From: JBBSAT01 sp044223665
GTDB taxonomy: Bacteria; Myxococcota_A; Polyangia; Polyangiales; Sandaracinaceae
NCBI GenBank assembly: GCA_044223665.1
Contig: JBGALT010000020.1
Location: 1 to 64,000 of the forward strand
DNA length: 64,000 bases
Direction: 5' to 3'
The notes under the pieces are model-generated. The model did not search any database. It was not told where the DNA came from and worked only from the letters and a program-made list of their open reading frames with translations. The position numbers and the translations under genes were made by a program. This document shows positions 17,107 to 25,773 of the stretch, piece by piece. The stretch's first letter is position 1. The number at the start of each line of letters is the position of its first letter.

Positions 17107-20100
17107 TCACGGGCCCGAGTGCAGGTACGGGCACGTCGAGCTCTCGAGGCAGTGGTGCCCGCTCGGATCGCTCAGGTACGGCACGTCTTCTCCCGACGTC
17201 GCGAGGTAGCGGGCCAGGAGGTTGAACGAGTAGACCGCGCTGTCGAAGCCGAGCGCCGGGTCGAAGAACGTGTTGAACCCGTGGATGCCGTTCGGGATCA
17301 CGTAGAGGCTGACGACCACGCTCGTGCGCTCGCCGGCGTGGTAGCGCCACACCTCGTCGTCGCCCGGCCCGGACATCGGGCGCGAGAGGCGCGACCAGCG
17401 GAGCGGCGGAGATGCGCGCACCGGCTGCGCACCGCCCATGTCGGTCGCGAGCTGGGTCTCGCCGTCGGCGGCGAAGGACAAGCGGCCGTCGCTGAGATCG
17501 TCGATGTCGGCGAGGAAGGTCGCGCCGCCCGGGACGGGGTGCCGCTCGAGGCGCGGAACGGCCTCGATCGCGTGGAAGCCGAGCGCGAGGTCGTTCGGCG
17601 TGGCGAAGCCGGGATGCTCGGTGGCGAAGCTCGCCGGCGCCCGGAACTCCGCCAGGTGCTCCGGCGCGTCGGGCGGGAGGAACGCTTCGACGCCGGCCGC
17701 GCGCGCGAGCGAGTAGCCGGTCGAGATCACCACGTTCGGATCGCCGGTGGTCATCGCCATCATCGACGAGCGCACGTGATCGGGCACGTCCGCCGCCGTG
17801 ATGGGATCGAGGAACAGGCGCCGCTGGAAGTTGATCGGATCGCCACGCTCGAGACCGATCTGCGCCAGCGACATGAGCCGGCGGAAGTCGGGCGTCTGGC
17901 GGCGAAGGCCGAACCCCGCGGCGGGCGCGACGAGCGGATCGCCGACGTGCCACTCCGTCTGCTCGAACTCCGCGCAGTGGGCGCAGTTGCCGGCGCCCGA
18001 GCCGTTGCCCGACTCCCACGTGTCGATGACGCGATCCGGCGCGGCCGGAGGATCGCCCAGCCAGCGGCAGTCGCCGAAGTGCATGCGCGCGCGGGCCTGG
18101 TGATAGAGCTCGATCGACCAGTGGTCGCCGGCGTCCGAGGGAACCGGAACGCGGAACGCGCCCACGGCACCGCCCGTGGTGCCGCTGCAGGAGACCTCGC
18201 CGTTGTCGAGGTTGCGCACGAGGAGCACGTCGTCGTTCGCCGCCTCGGCGCCCGGCAAGCACGCGATCTCGGTGCGGACCGTGTGGTCGAGCGAAGGGAC
18301 GATGGCGTAGAGCGAGACGTCTCCCGCCGCGCACGCCGTGTCGCTCCCCGGCCCGGTGCTCACGCGACCGGCGACGAGCGGGCCGATGACGCGGAGGATC
18401 ATCGCCGGCAAGACGCTGCCGTTCTCGGTGCGCAGGGCGACGTCGGCGAGGCCGCCTCCCGGCACGACCGCCGCCGCGACGCCGATGGCGGGCTCCACGC
18501 CCTGCATCACGCCGGTGATGATGCCGCCCAGCGATCCCCCGGCGAAGCGGATCTCGTGTGCGCCGCCGAGATCGGGCACGCCGTTTCCGTCGAAGTCGCC
18601 CGCGAGGTCGGCTTGGCCGTCGCCGTTCACGTCCCCGTCGAAGTCCAGGGTGTCGCCGGCGCTGTCGACGAGCGAGAGCGGCGTGGCGCGGCGCGTGCCG
18701 TCGAACGAGCGGAGGATGCGGATCGCCTGCATCTGATCGACGACGGTCTGCCGCACCGAGTCGCGCGTGTGGAAGACGTACGAGGTCCAGAAGTGCACGC
18801 CGCTGTCGACGTCGCCGTCACCGTCGAGATCGCGCGCGCGGCCCGCGAGGAGCGCATCGACGAGGCCGCCGACGCACTGCTGCCCGAACAGGCTGTTCAG
18901 GATCGTGCCCGTCGCGCGGTCGACCGAGAGGCCGTGGCCGTGGGCGTTGACCGCGACGACCGCCTGCCCCTGCTGGATGAAGAGGCCGGCGTAGACGAGG
19001 ACCTCGGCGCTGTTGCTCCCGTGGCCGTGCACGTAGACGAGCGGCGCGAAGGGCTGCTGGTGCTCGCTCGTGTCGCGCGGAACGAACGTCAGCATCGAGA
19101 CGACCTCGCGCGTCATCCGCGCGCGCCCGGTCTGCGCGTCGAGGTCCCACGCGTCGTCGAGGCTCTCGTGCTCGGGATCGGTGAAGAAGTAGGGCACCTC
19201 GAAGAACGCGACCGAGATGTGATCGAGGCTCTGGTAGCTCTCGACGAGCGCCGCGACGCCCTCCTCGCTGAGGCCGAACACGGCACCGCCCGCCGTCTGG
19301 AGGACCTCGCGCAGGCGCTCGCCCGGCGCCGTGTAGACGCTGCCGACCGGGTCCATGCGGCAGCCCTGCCCGCCCTGCATGACGGCCGGCGCCACGTTCG
19401 GCGGGAACTCGGCGGCGAGCCGCTGGAAGGGACCGCGGCCGTAGAGGCCGTCGCGAAGCGCGTCGAGGTCGCTCGTCACCGACTGGGTCGTGAACGTCCA
19501 CGCGAACGCGACGTGCGACCACGTGTCCGTTGCGAGCTCGCCGTAGAGATCGGCGTGGTCTTCGAGCAGACGCGGAAGCGCGGCGAGCGCCTGCGTCTGC
19601 TGGATCGGGTGCACGTACTCGAGGCTGCTGCGCACCGGCGCGCCGTCCTCGCCGTGGAGGCGATCGGTCACCACGACGGCGTAGGTGTGGCGCTGCTCGA
19701 GCGGAAGGATGGGCCGCAGGAGCAGCGTGTTCGTCTCGCGCTCGTAGAACCACGTCATCCGGTCGTAGGTCTCGACCGGCGTCCGGCCCATGCGGCCGTC
19801 GATGGTGTTCGGATGATCGAGCACGCCGTCGAAGTCGGTGTCCTCGCCCGGATCGAGCCGGCCGTTGCGATCGAGGTCTTCTTCGACCGTCTCGAGCAGG
19901 AGGTTCGACTCACCGTTGCGGGGATCGTTGTCGAAGTACGCGTCGGGCCGCACGACCGCGGCGGGGAAGTCGCCCGTCCCCACGTCGAGGAGCATCGGCA
20001 GGCCGGTCGTCATGTCGACCAGGTAGATCGCGTGCGCCGGGAAGCTCGCGGTGTGGAAGTGATCGGTGCCGCCCTGGCGCGCGACGAGATCCTCGAGGTC

Positions 20101-20457
20101 GATCGGCGCATCGAACGGGATGCTGATCGGTGCAAACGTGCCCCACCCGTCCAGCTCGTCGAAGTGCGCGCGCGTCGTTCGTTCCAGCTGCGTGGGGACG
20201 ATCTGGCTGGCGTTCAGGCGAAGGCCCGTCGGCGAGGTCGGATCGGGCCAGGTCGCCACGTCGTTGGGCAGAGGAATGGTCGGCAGGGGTTGCGCGAGGA
20301 CGTCCCACGCGATGTGCGGACCGGTTCCGTCCGGAGTCCGACGCCAGCCGGTCGCGCGTCCGCCACCGTCGCAGCTGGTGGCCAAGGCGACGATCAGAGG
20401 CAGGGCGAGACGGGAGGTGCGTCGAGCGCGCGAAGAAAGCAGAGCGGGCCGGGCCAT
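17107..20457 (-). CDS. giant lipoprotein alpha/beta-hydrolase with Asp-rich calcium-like repeats
   Basis: A 1116-residue exported protein. ATG 20457 starts a lipoprotein signal peptide (LPLIVALATSC). The N-terminal ~400 residues resemble the bacterial virulence-factor lipase N-terminal region (PLPNDVATWPDP, AIYLVDMTTGLP, LLRPILPLEQRHTYAVVVTDRL). The hydrolase core follows with an oxyanion-type VYVHGHGSN block (~residue 495-505) and a nucleophile elbow FAGGSLGG (~residue 635). Between these two are Asp-rich EF-hand/thrombospondin-type-3-like repeats (DLDGDGDVDSG, DFDGDVNGDGQADLAGDFD), so a calcium-dependent fold is likely. A further DLDRNGRLDPGEDTDFDG repeat sits at about 205-225. The C-terminal ~450 residues are unassigned. 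A cell-surface esterase or lipase is the best guess. It stands alone, divergent from a histidine kinase gene. Confidence 0.75.
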   Translation of the reverse strand: MARPALLSSRARRTSRLALPLIVALATSCDGGGRATGWRRTPDGTGPHIAWDVLAQPLPTIPLPNDVATWPDPTSPTGLRLNASQIVPTQLERTTRAHFDELDGWGTFAPISIPFDAPIDLEDLVARQGGTDHFHTASFPAHAIYLVDMTTGLPMLLDVGTGDFPAAVVRPDAYFDNDPRNGESNLLLETVEEDLDRNGRLDPGEDTDFDGVLDHPNTIDGRMGRTPVETYDRMTWFYERETNTLLLRPILPLEQRHTYAVVVTDRLHGEDGAPVRSSLEYVHPIQQTQALAALPRLLEDHADLYGELATDTWSHVAFAWTFTTQSVTSDLDALRDGLYGRGPFQRLAAEFPPNVAPAVMQGGQGCRMDPVGSVYTAPGERLREVLQTAGGAVFGLSEEGVAALVESYQSLDHISVAFFEVPYFFTDPEHESLDDAWDLDAQTGRARMTREVVSMLTFVPRDTSEHQQPFAPLVYVHGHGSNSAEVLVYAGLFIQQGQAVVAVNAHGHGLSVDRATGTILNSLFGQQCVGGLVDALLAGRARDLDGDGDVDSGVHFWTSYVFHTRDSVRQTVVDQMQAIRILRSFDGTRRATPLSLVDSAGDTLDFDGDVNGDGQADLAGDFDGNGVPDLGGAHEIRFAGGSLGGIITGVMQGVEPAIGVAAAVVPGGGLADVALRTENGSVLPAMILRVIGPLVAGRVSTGPGSDTACAAGDVSLYAIVPSLDHTVRTEIACLPGAEAANDDVLLVRNLDNGEVSCSGTTGGAVGAFRVPVPSDAGDHWSIELYHQARARMHFGDCRWLGDPPAAPDRVIDTWESGNGSGAGNCAHCAEFEQTEWHVGDPLVAPAAGFGLRRQTPDFRRLMSLAQIGLERGDPINFQRRLFLDPITAADVPDHVRSSMMAMTTGDPNVVISTGYSLARAAGVEAFLPPDAPEHLAEFRAPASFATEHPGFATPNDLALGFHAIEAVPRLERHPVPGGATFLADIDDLSDGRLSFAADGETQLATDMGGAQPVRASPPLRWSRLSRPMSGPGDDEVWRYHAGERTSVVVSLYVIPNGIHGFNTFFDPALGFDSAVYSFNLLARYLATSGEDVPYLSDPSGHHCLESSTCPYLHSGP

Positions 20458-20818
20458 GAAGGCGAGCTTAGTACCGCGAGCCGCAAAGTGGGTGCTCAGA
20501 TCGGCGCCGCGGCGTTTCGAGGGAAAGAGGCCGGCGGGAGCGGGCCCGAGGCCGTGACCGACGACCGTCGGGGGCCGGCGCTCGCGACGGGATTCCGTCC
20601 GTGCGTGTCGGGTGGGAAGATCGCGCTCGTGGCGAGCGCACCCCGAGAGGTGACGACACGCGGCCACGTAGCCTGCGCCGCCGGGAGCCGTGGCCCGGGG
20701 ACCTACGGAAGCCGCGCCGCGTCACCGCGCGAGCGCGCGGGCGGGCCGCGAGTCGACGACGCCGTCGCGTCGACCGAGTCCGGGCACGTGGGTTGCTCGT
20801 ACTGTCGGGAGAGACGAC
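20458..20818. other. 361-bp divergent intergenic region
   Basis: This lies between the start codons of the giant hydrolase and the hybrid histidine kinase and should hold both promoters. I see no gene, no long inverted repeat and no convincing -35/-10 pair. The GTG of the kinase gene is preceded by GGGAGAG. Confidence 0.4.
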
Positions 20819-22768
20819 GTGAGGCGTGACCGGTCCCGAACCTGGCTGCTTCGCGAGCCCCACGCGGGGGACTTCGGCGAGGTCTACCTCGCGCTGCTCG
20901 AGGGCGAGATCGCCGCTGGACGGGGCGACGCGCCAGCACCGTTTCTTCCCTGCGCCCTCACACGGCGAGGCCTTCTCGCCGCGCTCGGCGGCGACTTCGA
21001 GACCCACGCGCGCGATCTCGATCAGGAGCACCTCGACCCGAGCCCCGACGACGACGCGCTGGACGACGCCTACGAGCGGTCCGCGGCGTGGTCCGGTCGC
21101 CTCGGGGCGGCGCTGTTCGAGCGTCACGCCGGCGATCCGGAGCGAGCGGCCGACGCCGGGCGCGTGGCGCACGCGTTTCTGCACGCGGCACTGCAGCGCC
21201 GTGCCGGCGCGCTCGCTCGCGGGGGCGAAGGCGAGCGCGTGCGGACGCTCGCGCGCAAGCTCGGAGACGTCGAGGACGAGAACGCGCGCCTCACGACGGC
21301 GGCCCGGGAGCGCCTCGAGCTGCTCGCGCGCATGTCGCACGACCTGCGGACACCGCTGAACGCGATCCTCGGCTTCACCGACATGCTCCGACGCGACGAG
21401 GCCGGCCCGCTGAACGCCGAGCAGCGCGACTTCGTCGAGGACATCCACGCCAGTGGTCAGCAGCTCTACCGGACGCTCGGCGACGTGCTCGACCTCGCAC
21501 GGCTCGAGTCGGGCGGCCTCGAGCTGCGCCCGGCGCCGGCGTCGATCGCCGCCGTGCTCGCGAGCGTCTGCGAGAAGCTCGCCGATGGCATCCGCGCCCG
21601 GAAGATCTCCGTGCGGACGCGGGTCGAGGTGGGCCTCGACGTGGTCCACGTCGACCCCGAGCGCCTCACGCAGATCGTGCAGGCGTTCGCCTCGAACGCC
21701 GTGCGCCACGGGCTGGAGGGCTCGGCGGTCGAGATCGAAGCGCGGCGCGAGGGCGCATCGGCGTTTCGCGTCGAGATCTCCGACCGGAGCCCGGGCATCG
21801 AGCGCGAGCTGCGCGAGCGCCTGTTCCAGCGCGGAATGCCGGGGCGACGGCGCGGCCGGGCGGGTCTCGGGCTCGCGCTCGCCAAGCGCCTCGCGGAGGC
21901 GATGGGCGGAACCGTCGGCGTGACGAGCACGCTCGGCGAGGGCAGCTGCTTCTTCGTCGTGCTCCCCTTGCGCTCGGGGCGCACCCCGCTGCCTTCACCG
22001 TGGGAGCTCGCCGGCCGCACGCCCGGCGCACCGCGCGTGCTCGTCGTGGACGACGACGCGCGGGACCAACGCCGCATCGCCGAGGCGCTCGTGCGCGCCG
22101 GGCTCGCGGTGGACTGCGTCGCGAGCGGCACCCAGGCCATCGACGCCCTCGCGCGGCGCGCCTACGACGCGGTGACGCTCGACCTCCTGCTCCCCGACAC
22201 GAACGGTCTCTCGGTGCTGGCCGCGCTCCGCCGCGCCCGCAAGACGCGGAAGCTGCCGGTGGTGATCGTCTCGGTCACCACCGAGCGCGCGAGCGGCGGC
22301 TTCGTCGTGGCCGACGTCATCGAGAAGCCCGCCGCGCCGCACGAGCTCGTCGAGGCGCTGGCGCGCGCGGGCGTGCGGGGCTCACCGAGCGCGCCGGTGC
22401 TGGTCGTCGACGACGACGAGCGCAGCTCGCGCCTGGCCGCCAGCGCGCTCACCAAGGCGGGCTTCGAGGTGGACCTCGCGGAGAACGGCGCGGTCGGCCT
22501 CGCGCGCGCCGACGCGTCTCCTCCGGCCGCCGTCGTGCTCGACCTCGAGATGCCGGTGCTCGACGGATTCGGCTTCCTCGACCGCTTCCGCGCCGACCCC
22601 CGCTTCGCGCAGGTCCCCGTGCTGGTGTGGACCGTTCACGACCTCGGGCCCTACGAGGTGCGCGAGCTCGCCCGCCGCGCCGAGGTCGTCCTCCCCAAGG
22701 ACGGCACCGGCGCGGGACAGCTCGTCTCCACGCTCCGCTCCGAGCTCGGGCGACGCCACGAGGGCTGA
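20819..22768 (+). CDS. soluble hybrid histidine kinase with two receiver domains
   Basis: A 649-residue cytoplasmic two-component protein. Residues 1-150 are a helical N-terminal region with no domain I recognise, then a short coiled coil (about 145-165). The HisKA domain has His174 in MSHDLRTPLNAILGF. The ATPase domain follows, with N-box FASNAVRHG, a degenerate G1 box (DRSPGIE) and G2 box GRAGLGLALAKRL. Two receiver domains come last: Asp455 in TLDLLLPDTNG and Asp575 in VLDLEMPVLDG, the second ending in the Lys of VLPKDGTG. No membrane helix and no DNA-binding domain are present, so output must go through partner proteins. The GTG start has GGGAGAG upstream. It resembles the orphan hybrid kinases common in myxobacteria. 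Confidence 0.92.
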   Translation: MRRDRSRTWLLREPHAGDFGEVYLALLEGEIAAGRGDAPAPFLPCALTRRGLLAALGGDFETHARDLDQEHLDPSPDDDALDDAYERSAAWSGRLGAALFERHAGDPERAADAGRVAHAFLHAALQRRAGALARGGEGERVRTLARKLGDVEDENARLTTAARERLELLARMSHDLRTPLNAILGFTDMLRRDEAGPLNAEQRDFVEDIHASGQQLYRTLGDVLDLARLESGGLELRPAPASIAAVLASVCEKLADGIRARKISVRTRVEVGLDVVHVDPERLTQIVQAFASNAVRHGLEGSAVEIEARREGASAFRVEISDRSPGIERELRERLFQRGMPGRRRGRAGLGLALAKRLAEAMGGTVGVTSTLGEGSCFFVVLPLRSGRTPLPSPWELAGRTPGAPRVLVVDDDARDQRRIAEALVRAGLAVDCVASGTQAIDALARRAYDAVTLDLLLPDTNGLSVLAALRRARKTRKLPVVIVSVTTERASGGFVVADVIEKPAAPHELVEALARAGVRGSPSAPVLVVDDDERSSRLAASALTKAGFEVDLAENGAVGLARADASPPAAVVLDLEMPVLDGFGFLDRFRADPRFAQVPVLVWTVHDLGPYEVRELARRAEVVLPKDGTGAGQLVSTLRSELGRRHEG

Positions 22769-22772
22769 AGGG

Positions 22773-22805
22773 CCGACACGAGAGGTGTCGGAGCCTTCAC
22801 GGCTC
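22773..22805. terminator. tandem hairpins between convergent genes
   Basis: Two adjacent stem-loops lie between the kinase stop (22768) and the caspase stop (22822): CCGACAC-gagag-GTGTCGG (22773-22791) and GAGCC-ttcac-GGCTC (22791-22805). A shared bidirectional terminator is likely. Confidence 0.6.
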
Positions 22806-22821
22806 GGGGGTGGCCCTCGCT

Positions 22822-24984
22822 TCAGCGACCGCGACGGCGCCCGCCGCGGCCGCTCGAGCCCGCGCCCGTGAGACGCCAGAACACCTCGTCGGTGTGGACC
22901 GCGCCTCGCTCTTCGACGAGCTGCTGGTAGCCGCCGCTCATGCGCACGTCGGTCGCGTGCTGCGCCCACTGCTGCCACACGTAGTGCGTCAGCTCGCCGA
23001 CCGTCGTCACGGAGTCCTGCGGATCACCGTCGGCGCCGCCCTGGATGCCGAGCCGCAGGAAGTGGCTCAGGTAGCCGCCCGCCTGGAACTCCGAGGCGAC
23101 CGCGCTCGTCACGTCCTCCTCGCTCGAGAATAGGCCGACGATGCCGTCGCGGTGCACGACGTCCTTGGAGAACCCGCCCGAAAAGCAGGAGTCGAGCGCG
23201 AAGAGCGAGAGCGCGTGGATCTGGTCCATCCACTCCGCCATCTGGTCGTCCATGATCTCGCCGTCGTAGACGAAGATGTACTCGTCGTGACCGTCGAGCT
23301 CGTCGGCGTCGGTCGTCGTCGCGCTCGCCTGGCCGCCGTGGCCCGACCAGAAGAACACGAACGTGTCGTTCGGCTGGATGCGGCTCGCCACGGTCTGGAG
23401 CGCCTGGTGGATGCCCTCGCGCGTCGCCGCGCCATCCGTGAGCAAGAACTCGGTGTCGGTGGTGCTCAAGCCCTGGTTGTGGAGCGCCTCGACGATCTTG
23501 CGCGCGTCGTTGGCGCACTCCGGGAGGTGGTTGGCGGGATTGGGGTAGTCGGTGATGCCGGCCGAGACGACCCACACCCGCGTCGAGTCCCCCGTCGGCG
23601 CGGCCGGGCCGGTGGCCACGGTCGGAGGCACCGACGTGGTCGGCGGCGGCGTACTGGGCGCGCCGCTCGCGTTGCCGTTCACGGTCAGGTCGTAGGGGCC
23701 GCGCATGCCGGGCGCGTAGCTGGTGACGAGCACCCGGTACTGGCCCGACTCGCTCGCGACGAAGTCGAGCGCCGCGTCGAGGTTGCCAGGCTGCTGGTCG
23801 TCGTTGTCCGACTGCTGACCGCTCGGCGTGCGCAGGATGAGGTAGGTGTCGAACGCGCTCGACGTCGCCTCGAGGTGCACCGGCGTGCCACTCGCGAACG
23901 TGTAGTCGTACTCGTCGAACCACTCGCCGGAGCGGAGCTGGCTGTCGCCGCTCGCGAGCTCGCCGTGCTCGGTGCGCGCGCCGCTGGGCGCACCGCTCGT
24001 CGGAGGGGGAGCCGACGGGGCGGTCGCCGTGGGGCTGCTCGGCGGGCTCGCCGTGCCCGCGGTGACGGAGAGCTCGTAGGGCCCCGTCTCGCCCGCGCGA
24101 TAGCTCGTCGCGGCGATCCGATAGTCACCGGCGGCCGTGACGTCGAGCTCGAGCGAGGCGTTGCGCGTGCCGTTGCTGTCGTCGTTCTGCAGGCGCTCGC
24201 CGGCGGGCGTCGTGACCACGAGGAACGAGTCGATCCGCGTCGACTGCATGGCGATCGTGTAGTGGCCCGGGCTCGCCGCGAAGGCGTAGTAGTCGGCGAA
24301 CTCGCCCGAGGGGAGCGTCGCATCGCCGCTGCCGAGCGTCGCCTGGAGGCGATCGCCCGCGTGCACCGTCACGGCCGTGGGCGCCGCCGTCGGGGCCGAG
24401 GGCGTGGTGCCCGCCAGATACGAGCGGAAGTTGGTGGGCAGCTGGTGGAACGAGATCGCAGGAGCCGCCGCGACCACGGAGGACGGCGGCGGCGCCGTGA
24501 CGCGCTCGACGTGCACGTGGTAGGTGCCGGTCGCACCGGGGGCGAAGGTCGTCACCGAGACCTTGAGATCGCCCGTCGCGTCGGCGATGACCTCCAGCTC
24601 CGAGCGCGTGCGGTCGCCCGCGACGTCGTCGTTCGTCAGCGTCCCCGCGCCCGGCATCCCGACGCGCAGGACGGTATCGACCGTCGGCGAGGTCACCGTG
24701 ACCCGCAGCCGCTGCCCCGCCTCCACGTGCACGTCGTAGCGGTCGACGTAGCTCGCGCCCATGCGCGTGTCGGTCGCCGCCAGCGTTCCGTCGGTGTCGA
24801 GGAGCACGTCGCCCGACGCGCCGGGCGCCGGCCGCGTCGCGGTGACGCCCGCAGTCGTGGTGCTCGGCGGGGCCGCGGTCGGCGGGGGCGCGCTCGAGGG
24901 AACCGGCGTGTCGCTCGAGCCGCAGCCGAGCGAGCCGAGAATGCCGAGGAGCGCGAGGCGACGCAGGAACGGGGACGCGTGCAT
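22822..24984 (-). CDS. secreted caspase-like peptidase (C14) with three PPC-like domains
   Basis: A 720-residue lipoprotein (signal peptide ending LGSLGC; Ser/Thr/Pro-rich linker to about residue 50). Three related beta-sandwich modules follow at about 55-160, 195-305 and 340-445. Each has the PPC/CARDB-like pattern with LRVGMPG, LVVTTPAGERLQNDD or LILRTPSGQQSDNDD and a closing YRVLVTSYAPGMRGPYDLTV-like strand. The caspase fold (about 462-690) carries the catalytic dyad His549 (FFWSGHGGQ) and Cys600 (FALDSCFSGG), so it should be an active Arg/Lys- or Asp-specific cysteine peptidase. The C-terminus is Arg/Gly-rich. Bacterial metacaspase-like proteins of this kind are usually cytosolic; here the signal peptide predicts display outside the inner membrane. 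The long upstream extension of the frame lacks a signal peptide and is not used. Confidence 0.85.
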   Translation of the reverse strand: MHASPFLRRLALLGILGSLGCGSSDTPVPSSAPPPTAAPPSTTTAGVTATRPAPGASGDVLLDTDGTLAATDTRMGASYVDRYDVHVEAGQRLRVTVTSPTVDTVLRVGMPGAGTLTNDDVAGDRTRSELEVIADATGDLKVSVTTFAPGATGTYHVHVERVTAPPPSSVVAAAPAISFHQLPTNFRSYLAGTTPSAPTAAPTAVTVHAGDRLQATLGSGDATLPSGEFADYYAFAASPGHYTIAMQSTRIDSFLVVTTPAGERLQNDDSNGTRNASLELDVTAAGDYRIAATSYRAGETGPYELSVTAGTASPPSSPTATAPSAPPPTSGAPSGARTEHGELASGDSQLRSGEWFDEYDYTFASGTPVHLEATSSAFDTYLILRTPSGQQSDNDDQQPGNLDAALDFVASESGQYRVLVTSYAPGMRGPYDLTVNGNASGAPSTPPPTTSVPPTVATGPAAPTGDSTRVWVVSAGITDYPNPANHLPECANDARKIVEALHNQGLSTTDTEFLLTDGAATREGIHQALQTVASRIQPNDTFVFFWSGHGGQASATTTDADELDGHDEYIFVYDGEIMDDQMAEWMDQIHALSLFALDSCFSGGFSKDVVHRDGIVGLFSSEEDVTSAVASEFQAGGYLSHFLRLGIQGGADGDPQDSVTTVGELTHYVWQQWAQHATDVRMSGGYQQLVEERGAVHTDEVFWRLTGAGSSGRGGRRRGR

Positions 24985-25200
24985 GACCCATCGTACGCGC
25001 GCGCGGCGGATTTGTTCACTCCGCCCCGTGCGCCGGGCGTGTTCGGCGGCGGCGGCAGCCGCGACACGGCAGTCCCGGGCTCGAGGACCGGCGCCGGAGC
25101 AGCCCCGGTCCGAAGATGAACGTCTAAGTATCGAGAACCACTGGCACCGATCGAAGCTGGCGGCTGCGGCGGTCCTTCCTCCATCGAGCCGCGTCCGTCC

Positions 25201-25390
25201 ATCGCAGCGGCCCGTTCCGACACCACCTTCGCAGTCCCTCTCCCCAACCCTCTCCCGCTCCCGCGGGAGAGGGAGCCGCTCGTCGCGAGACGGAGGCCGC
25301 CGAGCAGACCAGACCGGCGAGGGCGGAGCCCTCGCCCGCTCGCCGAAGCGGCGCAGCCGCTTCGGCTGTGGAGGTGCCGAAGGCGCCGCG
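25201..25390. repeat. palindrome-rich direct repeat, copy A
   Basis: About 190 bp, roughly 88% identical by eye to copy B at 25561-25750. It contains three stem-loops: a perfect 11-bp stem CCCTCTCCCGC/GCGGGAGAGGG (25248-25258 and 25263-25273), a GAGGGC-ggaGCCCTC palindrome near 25320, and a perfect 11-bp stem GCCGAAGCGGC/GCCGCTTCGGC (25342-25352 and 25356-25366). It looks like a REP/BIME-type intergenic element. Confidence 0.85.
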
Positions 25391-25560
25391 CTAACCAGAC
25401 CAGCCACGGACCACCCCCAGAAGCGGCGGGCACGGGGGGTCGACGAGCGCCCGCGTGCGCGCCGCCGTTCGCGCGCGATGCGGTAGCGAGGAGCGCCCCC
25501 CGTGACCGCCGCGATCGCGAAGGCGAACGATGGGCGGAGCTCGATCGGGCGCGCCCGCCT

Positions 25561-25750
25561 ATCGCAGCGGCCCATCCCGACACTACGCTCGCAGTCCCTC
25601 TCCCCAGCCCTCTCCCGCTCACGCGGGCGAGGGAGTCTCTCGTCTCGAGACGGAGGCCGCCGAGCAGACCGGGTGCGCGAGGGCGGAGCCCTCGCCTGTC
25701 ACCGAAGCGGCGCAGCCGCTTCGGCTGTGGAGGAGCCGAAGGCGCCGCGG
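25561..25750. repeat. palindrome-rich direct repeat, copy B
   Basis: The second copy, offset by exactly 360 bp from copy A over most of its length. The third stem is preserved (CCGAAGCGGC at 25702-25711 with GCCGCTTCGG at 25715-25724). The first stem keeps its pairing with one mismatch (25608-25618 with 25623-25633). Its end is 23 bp from the stop codon of the neighbouring minus-strand gene, so it may also act as that gene's terminator. Confidence 0.85.
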
Positions 25751-25773
25751 AACCCAGCCGCCTGCCGCGCGCT

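Larger units (their letters stand above)
24985..25773. other. 789-bp gene-free region with repeats
   Basis: This separates the starts of the caspase gene from the end of the next minus-strand gene. No credible protein is encoded. It holds two copies of a palindrome-rich direct repeat (annotated separately), whose six-frame products (SLSPTLSRSRGRG-like) are a familiar artefact of intergenic repeats in GC-rich genomes. The promoter of the caspase gene presumably lies in 24985-25190. Confidence 0.6.

Noticed and set aside
17119..20829. A 1236-codon plus-strand open frame across the giant hydrolase gene
   Set aside because: It is antisense to a gene with a signal peptide, catalytic motifs and Asp-rich repeats. 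Its translation is dominated by Arg/Ala/Glu, the usual shadow of a high-GC reading frame.
25140..25760. Small open frames with SLSPTLSRSRGRG-like products
   Set aside because: They come from the palindrome-rich repeats and have no gene signal.
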